Shown here: positions 21,344-32,900 of the stretch, piece by piece
How positions within the stretch are numbered: position 1 is the stretch's first letter
Layout of the letters: each line of letters opens with the position of its first letter
Assembly: GCA_008330645.1 (NCBI GenBank)
Contig: VLTN01000010.1
Coordinates: forward strand, 620,001-684,000
Direction: 5' to 3'
From: Cafeteria roenbergensis
Lineage: Eukaryota > Sar > Bigyra > Bicosoecida > Cafeteriaceae
DNA: 64,000 nucleotides
The notes under the pieces: generated by a model
What the model was told of the DNA's origin: nothing
The model's database searches: none
The model's input: only the letters and a program-made list of their open reading frames with translations
Made by a program: the position numbers and the translations under genes

Positions 21344-22491
21344 ATGGCCGCCGCCGAAGAAATGATCGTCCTCGTCAGCCAGGTGAGGCCCCGCTGCGCC
21401 GCCGCGCCCGTCCTGAGGGGCGAGCCCGGGGAGCGAGGCCGCGCCCCAGCTCCACGCTCGTCGGCGAGCACGACGGAAAACTTGCCCTGCGGCGGCCTCC
21501 TCGCCGCGCGCTCCAGGCCGCGCCGCCCTGCCCCCGTGCGCCCCCCGCCACCGGCCGCAGGAGTCGGAGCGCATCGAGGTATCAAAGAAGGCAGGAGCCC
21601 TCAGCGCGCTCATTCAGACCATGACGGAGGACAACGGTGAGGGCTCCCCCCCGTGCAGTGTGCCCGCCGCCGGCCCGCCGGCCCGCACCAAGCGCGCCCC
21701 GCGCGCACGCGCTGCCCCCCGCGCACGGCTGCACGTCGCGCAGCTACCGGCCGCCTCCCGCTCCTGGCCGGGGGCTGGCACCCGCGGTCGCCGGCTGCCT
21801 CTGAAGCAATCCGCCGAGCAAGCGCGGTCAGCGCGCCGAGCCCGCCCGCCCCGGCCCCGGGGCAGCGGGGCCGCCCGGCCACGGCGCCCCTCGGAAACGA
21901 GTGGCACCGCACGGCGCCGATGCCGCCGCGTTGGCCCCTGCTCGCCCCTTCGGCAGCCTGCACTCGCGATCTCCCCGCCGGGCGCTGAGTCAAGTCGCTG
22001 GGCTTTCGCAGAAGACGACGAGGAAGTCCCCCTCCTCGACGTGAAGGCGCCGACGCTGCGCAAGATTGTGGAGTACATGGAGCACTACAAGGACGCCAAG
22101 CTGCCCGAGATCGAGAAGCCGCTGCGCTCCAGCAAGATGGAGCAGGTCGTGCCCGAATGGGACGCCAAGTTCGTCGATGCGCCGCAGGAGACCCTCTTTG
22201 AGCTGATTCTGGGCGCAAACTACATGGACATCAAGCCCCTCCTTGACCTCACCTGCGCCAAGGTTGCATCGGTGAGCCCGCGCTGCGCTCACCTGCGAGC
22301 AGCACCTCGCCCTTTTTTTCCCCGCGCCCCAGCCAGTCAGAATCTGCTGCGCTCGATCGCCCTCCCCCGCGCAGATGATCAAGGGAAAGACCCCCGAGGA
22401 GATCCGCAAGCTCTTTAACATTGAGAACGACTTCACCCCCGAGGAGGAGGCGCAGGTGCGGGACGAGAACAAGTGGGCTGAGGAGACCTAA
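21344..22491 (+). CDS. SKP1: SKP1, SCF ubiquitin-ligase adaptor
   Basis: Four exons: 21344-21382, 21561-21636, 22012-22271 and 22375-22491. The introns (178, 375 and 103 nt) are all GTGAG...CAG, and the spliced product is 163 aa, the same length as human SKP1. The N-terminal BTB/POZ-like half includes [16 protein letters not shown] and [20 protein letters not shown]. The C-terminal half carries the hallmark [20 protein letters not shown] and [20 protein letters not shown], ending NKWAEET. SKP1 links Cullin-1 to F-box proteins in SCF E3 ligases; the C-terminal helices form the F-box-binding surface and look intact. Exon 1 codes only 13 residues. The neighbouring genes have no functional link to it. 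Confidence 0.97.
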
Positions 22492-22549
22492 GCCCCTTTG
22501 CCCAGCCATGCACTGTGTGAACCAGCGGTGGCGCCCGCGCGCCGGCATT

Positions 22550-22577
22550 GCCGCCGCCGCCGCCGCCGCCGCCGCCG
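22550..22577. repeat. (GCC)9 microsatellite downstream of SKP1
   Basis: Nine uninterrupted gcc triplets lie about 60 bp after the SKP1 stop, between it and the convergent 162-aa gene. They are probably in the SKP1 3' untranslated region. The rest of the 22492-22737 gap shows nothing else I can name. Confidence 0.9.
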
Positions 22578-22737
22578 GATGCCATCTGCTCGCAGCCAAT
22601 CATTTGCACTTTGTTCGACTCGCCGCCGCGGCCGTTTCACTCGCACAAGCCCACAACCACGAACCCGCGCGCGCGTCGGCCGGCTCGGCCGGCGAGCTGC
22701 CACCGTGGGCACTGCGGCGGCGCGCAACGAGCCCTGC

Positions 22738-23226
22738 TCACGACGCCACCCACGTCGCGCTGACGCCGGAGGCAAGCGACAGCTGGAGGGCCTTGCCCGA
22801 CTGCCCGCCGGCGGGGGAGGCAGAGGTGACGGCCACGATGACGTTGTCGAGGAGCATCGACGCGAACGCCGGTCGCAGGGCCTCGTCCGTGGGCACCACC
22901 GCGTCAGCGGCGGTCACGGTGATGCAGTGCCGCTCGCCCGAAAACGCCACGCCCTCGATCTTGAAAATGTGTGGCGCCTCGGGGCTTGCGTGGACGGACG
23001 TGAGGACCGGGACGGCGCCGCTCTCGGCGCTGATCACCCGCCGCCCCAGCCTCGGCCAACCCGCCATCTCCGCGTCCGTCAGAGACGCGGTGCGAGCGCG
23101 GGCCGACAGCGCCGGGTCGCTGTCGTCGATGGCAGCTGCGGTGGCCCTGGCGGCGGCCAGGCGCTGGCGAGGAGTTGCGGTCGAGGGAGACTCGGGCGAG
23201 GCGGCAGTCACTGCGGGCTCGGACAT
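22738..23226 (-). CDS. Unrecognised 162-aa protein
   Basis: A single-exon frame runs from an ATG at 23226 to a stop at 22738. The first 50 residues are Ala/Ser/Thr/Pro-rich and probably disordered (MSEPAVTAASPESPSTATP). The rest looks folded, with alternating hydrophobics: IFKIEGVAFSGERHCITVT, then RPAFASMLLDNVIVAVTSAS. No signal peptide, membrane helix or known motif is visible. I do not recognise the family. The absence of introns, a clean ATG and folded-protein composition favour a real gene. It is convergent with SKP1 and divergent from Ku80, whose ATG is 271 bp away. The opposite-strand frames over it read as low-complexity Arg/Ala sequence and look like shadows. Confidence 0.55.
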   Translation of the reverse strand: MSEPAVTAASPESPSTATPRQRLAAARATAAAIDDSDPALSARARTASLTDAEMAGWPRLGRRVISAESGAVPVLTSVHASPEAPHIFKIEGVAFSGERHCITVTAADAVVPTDEALRPAFASMLLDNVIVAVTSASPAGGQSGKALQLSLASGVSATWVAS

Positions 23227-23497
23227 GGCAGGCCGCAGGCTGCAAAGCGCGAAATAGCTTGCAGGGGCGTGGAGCGTGCGAGCGCCGGGAAAGGCTCGCT
23301 GCCTGGAGTGTTGGCCCGCCGCGTTGTGCGGCCGTCAACGCTCTGCTCAAGCGCTGCGGTCGGCCGACCAGCGCCCTAGGATCGCCTCGGGCGCGCGGCC
23401 CGCGGGCACCTCGCGGCGCCGCGCCCGCCCTTCTCCCGGTCGGCTTCCGTCGTTTGCTGCTCCTGGCGGCTCGGCGCTCTTCGCCCGCGCTTGCGAA
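23227..23497. promoter_or_regulatory. Divergent gap shared by the 162-aa gene and Ku80
   Basis: These 271 bp separate the ATG of the unknown minus-strand gene (23226) and the Ku80 ATG (23498). Both promoters must lie here. No TATA-like or other named element stands out. The shared promoter is inferred from geometry only. Confidence 0.4.
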
Positions 23498-26400
23498 ATG
23501 GCACGGGTGCCGAACCAGCACATTGCTCTGGTGCTCGACGCCGGCGCCGAATGCCAAGCGACCAGGCCAGCCGGCGACGACCCCGTGGTTGGGGGCGGCG
23601 CGAGCACGTGCTTCGATGTCGTTCGGGCGCTGGCTACGCAGTACATGCTGCACCAGGTCAGCCAGGCAGCGGAGGCTGGAGCGCGACGGGCGCACCGCGC
23701 TTGCCGCGGCCAGTGGCCACCACGGGGCCGCCCAGCCGCCACTGCCGCGCGTGTCGCCCAATCGTTCGTCCTGGCGCGCGCAGATGCAATGCGGGAAGAA
23801 GGGCGACCGGTTTTGCGTCATCCTGGCCGGAGTTGAAGGTGAGCGTGCCGCCGAGTGGCCTGCCCGCCTCGTGGTGCGGCCGCAGGCAGCGGCGCGCCAG
23901 CAGCGGCGCCCCGCCTCGCGAACGCGCCAAACGAACAGCCCCGTGCCCGCCCGCGAGGCTGCGTCTTCGCAGGGAACGACGGGGTGGCGGTCGAGCACGA
24001 GCTGGCGAGGCCCACGCTGGAGATGGTCAGGGCCGTCAAGACGCTGGCGCCGACGCCGGCGGCCGGCAACGGCAAGGGTACGGACTGCCTGGCGCGCGCG
24101 GCGGAGCAGGGGCTGGAGCTGCTGAGCGGCGTCCGCTCCAACGCGAGCAACGCGACGAAGCTGGTCCTCATCGCGTGCAGCGCCGCTGGCTGCGGGCCCG
24201 CCGCCGGGCTCGATGCGGCTGCGGCGTCGGGCGCGGACAGCACCGCAGTGGAGGTCATGTGAGCGCCGCCTTGCCCTCGGCGTCGACGGCTGCTCGAAGA
24301 CTTGTGCGCTGCCCGCTTGATCCGCCGCCTCAACTGCCGCTCTATCCGCCGCTCTATCCGCCGCTCTAGACGCCGCTCTAGCCGCCGCTCTAGCCGCCGC
24401 TCTAGCCGCCGCTCTAGCCGCCGCTCTAGCCGCCGCTCTAGCCGCCGCTCTGGCCGCCGCTCTAGCCGCCGCTCTAGCCGCCGCTCTAGCCGCCGCTCTA
24501 GCCGCCGCTCTATCCGCCGCCTGATCCGCTGCCTGATCCGCCGCCTCTGCCGCATCGCGGAGGGCTGCCCGCCAGCTGCGCGCCCGTCGCTCCGTCGCTC
24601 CACCCTTGCCCGCCTCCCACCCGCCCGCCAGCCCCACTCCCACCCGCCCGCCCACTTCCCACCGTCTCGTGCGCTGTCGCAGCTGCGCGGGCGGCCCGGC
24701 CTCCGGCACGCCTGCGGCCGACGCGCTGGCCGAGTTCGCCGGCCAGCGAGGCGCCGCGCCGGTGACGGCTGCCGACGCATGGTCTCAGCTGCGCGCCGTC
24801 CACGTCAGCCGCTCCGTCCCCGCCGCCGCGCTCCGCGGCCACCTCGACATCGCCGGCATCGTGCGCATCCCTGTCAAGACCTACAAGCTGGTCGCCAGGG
24901 CGTCGCTCCCGACCCCCAAGAAGCGGTCCGGCCTGGCCCCGCCGGTGGCCGAGGGCAAGGTCTCTCTCGACCGCACCTACCGCCTGGTGGACCCCCCACA
25001 CGAGGAGGTGCCCGCCGAGCTGCAGAGCTCAGTGTTCCCCTTCGGCAGGGACCAGTTCCCCGCCTCGGCCATGGACGTCGACGCGCTCAAGGCCGGGGCC
25101 CTGCCATGCCTCCGCGTCCTGGGCTTCGTCCCCGCGGCCGACGTCCAGCTTGCGTGGCTCATGGGCCCGGCGTACGCCGTGGCGCCCTCCGACGGCGGCC
25201 ACGGCGTCGCCGCCCTCTGCCGCGGGCTGCACGAGGCAGGGCGCGTCGCCGTCGTCAGGTACGTCGGCCGGGCGGGGTCTGAGCCGCAGCTGGCCGCCCT
25301 CTTCCCCTACCTGGGGGCCGACGCGGCGGAACGCGCCGGCAGCGGAGCCGCCGGCAGCGAAGACGGGCCCGCCGCGCCGGCAGCGGCCGCGGGCCCACTG
25401 CCGCCCCCGGGCGTCGGATCGGAGGACATGCTGGTGCTGCTGCGCCTCCCCTTCGCCGAGGACCTTCGGGCGTTCGCCTTCCCCCCGCTCGACGCGACCA
25501 ACAGGCTGGTCCGCGAGGCGTCGGCGCCGGAGCACGTCGCGGCGGCGCGCGCGCTCGTCGACGCGATCGACCCCTCCGCCTCCGCGGAGCCTGCCGAGGC
25601 GGCCGGCTCCGCGGCAGGGGCGCCCGCGGGGACCACCGCGTGGCTGGGCGAGGCGTTCGCGGCGCCGCGCGCCTCGCCGGCCCTGCAGCCACACGCCGTG
25701 CCCCACCCTGCCATCGCCCGCGTCGCGGACTTTGTTCGGGCCCGCGCCCTCGACCCAGACGCGCCCGTGCCCGGTCTGCGCGCGTCCATCGCTGCTGCGC
25801 TCTTCGTGCCTCCCGCCGTCGAGGACGCCGCCCGGGCCGCGTCGGACGCGTTCGTGCACGCCTTCGCCCTTCGCCACGCCGGCCAGCGCACCAAGCGGCG
25901 GCGCGCGTTCGGCTTCGAGGCCGACAAGGGTGCGCTGCTCAAGCCGGTGGGCGACGCGGAAGGCCCCGACGGCGCCGCGCAGGGGGCCGCCAAGCGCATG
26001 AGGGCCGCGGCAGCGGCGTGGTCCCTCCCCTCGCTGGGCGCCCGCTCCGACGCCGTCGGCGCCGTGAACCCCGTGGGCGACTTCAAGCGGCTGCTGGCTG
26101 ACGAGACGCGAGACCGCGGCGCCGAGGCGGTCAGCGGCATGGCCGTACAGATTCGGCGGCTGGCCAGAGAGGGGGCCCTCCACGGCCAGGCCCTGGCGTG
26201 CATTGAGGCCTTCCGGGCGGGCTGCAAGCAGCTGTTTGAGGAGCCCCGGTTCAACGCGCTGATGCGAAACCTCAAGGCCTGCGCCGGCGCGGCTGCCGGA
26301 GCCGCCGCCCCGCCCGCCGGGCCCGAGAGCTTCGAGCAGGGGACGCTTGCGACCAAGGGGCTCTGGCAGCTGGTCCAGGAGCGGGGCGCGGCGCTCGGCC

Positions 26401-26561
26401 TCATCTCCTCGGCAGAGTCGAGCAACTCCCTGGTGCCGCCCGAAGAGGCGCTCGCCTTCCTTCGCGATGAGCAGCCCGCCCCTGCGGCCGCAGCGGCGTC
26501 GGCCGAGCCCGACGCGGAGCCGGAGGAGGACGACGATGACCAGGACGACGAGCTGATGTGA
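23498..26561 (+). CDS. XRCC5: Ku80 (XRCC5), DNA double-strand-break end-binding subunit
   Basis: Four exons: 23498-23656, 23784-23838, 23973-24258 and 24683-26561, encoding 792 aa (human Ku80 has 732). Intron 1 starts GTCAGC, less usual than the GTGAGC of the others; all end CAG. Exons 1-3 make the start of the vWA-like domain: NQHIALVLDAGAE at the N-terminus, then MQCGKKGDRFCVILAGV, matching the human block KDEIALVLFG. Exon 4 covers the Ku core: PVKTYKLVARASLPTPKK, LPCLRVLGFVPAADV, then the MLVLLRLPFAEDLRAFAFPP strand. The C-terminal helical domain follows (VGAVNPVGDFKRLL, ALACIEAFRAGCKQLFEEPR). The last residues, DDDDQDDELM, resemble the acidic tail that binds DNA-PKcs in animals. With Ku70 it forms a ring on broken DNA ends and starts non-homologous end joining. 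The vWA part is shorter than in human. Confidence 0.92.
24336..24515. repeat. 12-bp minisatellite inside Ku80 intron 3
   Basis: About 15 copies of ccgccgctctag, with single-base variants (ctctat at both edges, ctctgg once) and a degenerate tail to about 24550. It fills the centre of the 424-nt intron 3 (24259-24682), the longest intron of the gene. The repeat carries TAG in one frame and the intron begins with a stop in the exon frame, so a retained intron would end the protein at once. Confidence 0.93.
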
Positions 26562-26990
26562 GTGAAAGGGTGGAAGGCCCGCTTGCACGTGCACTTGCGC
26601 GTGTGGCTGCGCTGGCCGGTGCGCTGCCTCGCGGCCTGGGACTCCGCGCCAGTGTGCTTGTGGCGGCTGCTGCAGCTGCAGCTGCTCGCGCGCCAGCCGC
26701 GAGGCGTCGCGGGGGCGGGGGCGGGGCCATTGCTTGCATTGCACAAAACTCAGACATGCAAACGCAAGCGCCGCTGTGAAAGCGAGCGAGCGAGCGCCGA
26801 CGCACGAACGCACACACTTACGCACACACACAGAGGGAGTCAAAAACACGGACTCACATGCATACTTACACGAGTCGGGGCGGAGAGTGTTGCGCTGGGG
26901 GGGGAGGGGGGGGGGGAGGAGTCAGCGTTCGGGCCGCCGGGCCGCCGGGCCGCCGCGCCGCTGGGCGGCCGCGGACGCGGTCGGGACAAC
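26562..26990. other. Convergent gap between Ku80 and the giant gene
   Basis: These 429 bp hold both 3' ends. A CA-rich simple stretch lies at about 26805-26835, followed by G-rich runs (26898-26917) and GCC-rich sequence to 26960. No gene or structured RNA was recognised. Confidence 0.5.
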
Positions 26991-29900
26991 CTACTTGCGG
27001 CGGCTGCGGCTGCCGCCGCGGCCTGGGGCCACGGGCAAGCCCGCCGCTGCCCGGCGCGCCTTGCCTCCGCCCGAGTAGAGCGAGTGGCGGCCCAGCTGGA
27101 GCCAGCGCGCGGCGAGCGCCTTGGTCGAGGAGCTGATGTTCAGCGGCTGCTTGGCCCATTCGGCCGTGGGCAGGTCGTCCTCGTCCTCGTCGTCGTCACT
27201 GACGTCCTCGCGGACGCGCTCGCCGCGGCGGCGGCGCAGGCGGGCGCGGGCCTCGCGCATCCAGTCGGTGACCATTTTCTTGGCAGCGGGCCTGAGGAAG
27301 ACGGCCCCGAAGCGGGGACCGTCCGCCTCGTCCTCGTCGTCGTCGAGGCCGCCGGTGGCGCCCTGGAGCCGGCGCTTGGCCGCGCGGGCGTCGCGCTGCT
27401 GCTGCAGGAACGGGTACGCCTGCTCCTCGAAGAAGCGCTTCCAGGCCACCTGGTCGAACTCCTCCATGTTGGGGTGAGCCTTTTCGAAGCGGTCCCCCAG
27501 CGGGTCCACGCAGGCGAGCAGCTCGGACTGGACCTCCTTGGGCTGGCGCGTGATCCAGGGGCGGACCACGTCCTTGAGCCGCAGGCGGCGCCGGGCGAGG
27601 TTGAGCCACATGCGAACGAGCGTGCGGCTGGCGGGTGACACGTCCACTGGGCCGAAGCGGCGCGTGACGTCGTCGTCGGACGAGGAGTCGGACGAGATGT
27701 CGTCGTTGACCGTGCCGAGGATCTTGGCAAACTGCGCAATCAGGTACGGCCGCGAGCGGCGCAGGGTGCGCGGCGTGAGCAGCTTGGGCAGGTTCGCCAC
27801 CAGCCACTCCCTGTTGTAGTCGAGGAACTTGTACCGGAACGTCTCCGACGTGATCTTCTGGTTCATGATGAACTGCTCGTGCGTCGCGCCGCGCATCTTC
27901 TCGAGGTCGTCGAGCTTGGGAACGCCGTCGTCGTCTTCGTCCTGCTCCAGGTCCGCGTGCCAGGCCAGCCCGGCGTTCTTCATCCGCCAGATGCCGACGC
28001 GGTTGGCGAACCAGGTGAGAAGCGAGCGCACGATCCGGCAGGCAATGAGGATGGCCGGGACGAGGAAGAGCGCGGCCGGGTCGCCGAAGAAGTTGTACCT
28101 GGCGCGGATGATGATCTCCAGGCCGATGATGAAGAAGATGATCCCCGAGGCGTGGAGGAAGTTCATGAAGTAGAACTGGGAGCTGAAGAACATCTGGTTC
28201 AGGGTCCGGAGCGACTCCTCGACGCACTCGTCCAGCTTCTCGCCCATGCCGATCCACCGCGCCTCGCGCTGGAGGAAGTGGTACTGCGTGAAGGTGAGGT
28301 AGTCGAAGATCTGCCACTGGTGGAACATCTCCAGCACGTTGAGCTGGAAGATGTCGGAGCACAGCTGGAAGGCGCTGATGATGAGCGCGAACCAGAGGTA
28401 GTACTCCATGTCCTGCTCGCGGATGTTGTACAGGTTGGGGATCTCCGTCTCCGTGCGGAAGAAGATGAAGATGGCGATGAGAATCGGCGAGTAGAGCAGC
28501 GCGACGGTCTCGTTGGCGTAGCTGCCAAAGGCGTCCAGGATGGGCTCCACCGTGGCCTGGCCCTCGATCTCGATCTCGCGCTCCTTCTCCTTGAACACGC
28601 GCGTGGCCTGCTTCTCCTCCTCGAGCAGCTCCTCCTCGAGCGTCTTGCGCCGCGTGAGCTTGATCAGCGAGCGGAAGAACTTGGCGGCGCGCCCGGCGCT
28701 GGCCATGACGAAGTTGATGATTGCCGCCAGGAACGGCCCGATGTAGACCCGCTCGGCGACGGCAAGGCCAAACTCGATGGCGAACGCGAGAAGGAAGTCC
28801 GCAAAGTCCGCCGCTCCGAGGGTGACCATGGACTGCACGATGCCCATGGCTGTGGACAGCGGGGCGACCAGCAGCGCCTCCTTGAGGATGAGGCCGAGCG
28901 TGATGTCCGCGAAGATGGCCACGACCTTGAGCGCCACGATGATGTACCAGATGTACGTGCCGTAGTCCTCCCAGAAGGAGAACTCCACGACGACGGTGAG
29001 GAAGAGCGCGAAGAGGATGGAGGTGAGCAGCATGTGGGAGCGCTTCCACAGGGTGGGCGTCCACGTGTTCTCCTCCTCGGCTGCCTGGTCGCGCGAGCGC
29101 TCGATCTCGCGCTCGCGCTTGGACACCAGCCGCGGCACGAAGATGCGCGACCCCACGAAGAGCAGGTACAGCGCCATCACGAGGAAGCACAGGCCGATGC
29201 GGCCTCGCCGGTAGCCCTGCGTGAGGCGCGGGTCCACCTTGGACTGCATGTAGTGCCCGACCACGGCGTCCAGCGGCCACACGTCGTCGGGGCCCTTGTC
29301 CGGCCACAAGAGCTTCTCGCCGTTCATCAGGATGTAGATGCCAAAGACGATGATGGCGATGGGCACGATGGCCAGGGCCACGCCGAAGAGCGGAGGCGTC
29401 GTCACGATCTTGAGGAACGACCCGTACTTGAAGCGGGCCGCCGTGGAGCGCGCGATGAGGCGGTGGCCCGCCCAGTACACGATGGTGGCCGCCAGGGCCA
29501 GGAAGCCAACGATGGTGAAGAGGAAGATAAAGGTGTTGCGCTCGAAGGCAAAGGCCACGACCAGCTCGATGTAGTTGAGGGGGTAGTACAGCACCTCGAA
29601 GACGTAGCGGTCCAGCGTGGTGTCGCGGTCGAACTCGTCGAAGACGAGGGTGGCGCCGATGATCCGCTTGACGCTCGCGTTGGTCTGGTAGTAGGAAATC
29701 TCCAGCCGGACCACGCGCGGGAAGCACAGCCGCGTGCACTCGCCCTGGATGCTGTCCGCCGCCTCGCGGTCCACGGACACGGGAATGAAGGAGTCGATGC
29801 CGAACTGCGCCTCGACCTCGTCGAGCAGCAGCCCGTTCCGGAAGAAGCCCTCGAGGTTGGTCGGGTTGCGGAGAATCTGGAACAGCTCCGTGCCGCCGCT

Positions 29901-32900
29901 GGCCTCGAACCACCGGGGGTTGACGTCCTTCTGCGGCAGGTTCTCCTCGAACTTGCAGAGGAGCCGCTGGAAGCATACGTCCGCGATGGGCGACTGGAAG
30001 AAGTCCAGGCTGTCGACCACGCGGATGTCGTCGGGGTGCGGGAAGGGCGGGAAGTCCAGCCGCTCGGGAGGCGGCTCAAAGCTCATTCCCTCGGGCGGCA
30101 GCGAGCACTCCTCGCCCTCGGTGAGAGCGAAGATGGGCACGTAGCTGTCGAAGCCCTTGCAGTTGGACAGGTACGGGAGGTAGGGCAGGAGCATGCGGCT
30201 GAAGGCGTACTCCACGTCGGGCTTGGCCGCGGTAGGGGTGGGCGTCTCCTGGAAGATTTCCCGGTACTTGTCAATGAGCTCGAGCAGCTGCGCGCCGGCC
30301 GCTGGCGGGTTCCAGTACTCGGGGCCGGGGCTGACGTCGCTCAGGTCGTCCGCAATCCAGGGCACCTGGGCAGCGTCGGCCTCCGTGCTGACGTTGAACA
30401 TGGGGAGGACGCGGCCGCGCTCCAAGTCCTGGAACCGGGGCGGCAGGTTGAGCGGCGCGCTGACCGAGTCAAGGAACTCGCGCTTGAAGATCGCCACGAA
30501 CGTGTGCTCGTCGCGCACGCGGCGGCGCTGCGCCGAGACCCAAGGCGCGAGCTCCCGCACGGGCGGCGAGTCAAGGCGGAACGAGTTGAGCGCGAGGGAC
30601 GGGCTGGCGATCTGCACGCTGCTGGTGTTGGCCAGGTGGTGCGCGACTGGCAGAAACAGCCCGTACAAGAGGTGCAGCTCCACGCGGAAGAGCACGTCCT
30701 CCAGCGCAAGGATTGAAACGTTGAGCCGCGTGCGCTTGGCCACGATGCTGCTCTCGAACCAGGGCGAGAGCTGGATTGGGTGCTTGCACGGCGACGTCTC
30801 CAGCAGGTGCTCGTTGTTGGGGGTGTTGGGGATGCGGACGCGCTCGGCGTCGCAGCGCTCGTCGGTGCAGACGGACGGAATGACGCTGATCGCGACCCGG
30901 AAGTGCTCCGAGTACACAAACTCCTCGGGAAGGTGCCGGAAGTCGAACGTGAGGTGGGCCATGCTGAGGCCGCGGAGGCTGAACCAGCGGTCGATGGGAG
31001 CCAAGTCCTCCTCCACGATGGGGCCCTCGCCCTCGAGCGTCGCGGAGCACAGGGCGAGCTCCGCGGCCTCGTACGCGGTGTCGTTGAGGCCCTCCCGGGT
31101 CCGCGAGAGCAGCAGCTGCGTCGCGGGGCCCGTGGGGGCGGGCTCCCCGCCCAGCTCGAGCACCGACACGTTGACCAGGATGTCCGTCGCGGCGGTCACG
31201 CGGCCGAGGCCAAAGTCGGGGAACGAGCAGTAGAGCCGGTACTGGGACTCGACGATGGCCTGGGTGAACACCATTGTGCCCTCCGGCACGCCCGACTCGG
31301 GCGAGATGACAGTGAAGGAGCACATGGTCGGCATCACCTCCTCGCTGCTGTTCCCGGAGCCGGACCCGGGGAGGAAGTTTCTTCCCACCACCGTGAGCAT
31401 TCGCCCCGCAGCGGCGTGCAAAGTCGCGTTCGCAAGGCCCCCTGGCGGCAGCAGGCCCGGGCGAAGCGCCCCCAGCTCGTCCTCGAAGAGCTGGGCCGCG
31501 TCAACCCAGGCCAGGCTCGGGCAGACGCGCTGCACGACGATGGTGTCGTTCCTCCAGAAGGGCACCGACGAGGACTGGTTGACCGGGTCGATGTGCCGAA
31601 GCACCTCCACCTCGTTCTCCCCGTCTGCGATAATCTCCGTGTCCCCGTTGAGCGTGTACTCGAACGTGGGGTAGTACCGCCGGTTGGGGTCCTTGTCGCA
31701 CACCTTGACGGGAGTCACCTCGCAGTCCGTCAGGCGCGTCACGCCCGACTTGGAGGTCGTCCCCGTGGGGCACTTGGTCTCCGCGGGGAAGCCCTCGGTG
31801 GTCCCCTCCGGGCAGTAGTACTGCACCGCGCACTTGTTGCGCGTCTTGAGGAAGCCCTTGGTCGCCCGCGGGCAGTAGTGGCCCGCCTCGCACACAAAGT
31901 CCACCTGCTCGTCGACCGACGTCTCCTCGAAGCAGTAGTGCCCTGCCGGACACGTGTGGTCGAACTGCTTGCCCTTGGTCGTGGCCGTGCCGCAGGCGTG
32001 CCCGTCCGGGCAGGGGGTCGAGCGCGTCAGGTTCGTCATGCGCTCCTCGCCACACACCCGCCCGGGCGGGCACGGCTCGCAGTCCGACACGTCCGTGAGT
32101 CCCGTGAACTGGCTGTAGGTGCCCTGGGGGCAGAGGCGGCAGGTGATGGAGTCGGCGAGCGAGCGGTAGGTGCCGACGCCGCAGATGGTCGGCTCGTAGG
32201 TGCCGTACCCGGCGCAGGAGTAGCCCGCCGGGCAGACGCGGCACTCCGAGTGCGCCAGCAGGGGGGCGTAGGTGCCGGGGAAGCAAAGCGTCGGCGCGAC
32301 GCTGCCCCCCGCCGACGAAAACGTGCCGAGAGGCGCCTCTGTGGGGAACGTGCTGCCGGGGTAGCAGTAGTGCCCGGGGAAGCAGGGCTGCGTGCCTGCC
32401 GCGGTCGTGGTGGCGTAGCGGCAGAACGTGCCCTCCGTGCAGGTCTGGGGCGAGCGCGCCCCCTCCAGGCCGTTGGCGGGGACCCAGTCGAGCGTGCGGT
32501 TCGAGGCCACCCCTCCCAGGCAAAAGGTTCCGGGCATGCACGCGATGGGCTTGAGAGGCGCGGCGAGAATCGCGGCAAACGTGGGCGCAGCGGGCCCAGA
32601 CACCAGCGAAGCCAGCACCGAAGCGCGCATCGCCGTCATGTCGTCGTCGATCGTGCCGTACTGCGAGCCGGCCAGCTTGCGGCCGCGCTCGGTGGGGCGG
32701 AAGCCGAGGAGCTGCCCGGCAGGCGAGAAGGGCGACGCAACGTCGTCCGTTCCCGACGTGAGCACCGCCCACTCGTCCAGCACCGAGTGCGAGGCCTGCC
32801 CCGGGGTGCCCAGCACGCCGCTCGGGAAGTAGTCCTGGTCAGGAAGCCCGTACGGCAGCAGGTCGTCGAAGCCAGGAAGGTAGTCGGCGATGTAGGGAGG

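Noticed and set aside
24302-25282. Plus-strand frame made of RRSSRRSS repeats
   Set aside because: It is the 12-bp minisatellite of Ku80 intron 3 read through in a frame other than that of the exons. The splice signals and exon phases on both sides fit Ku80.
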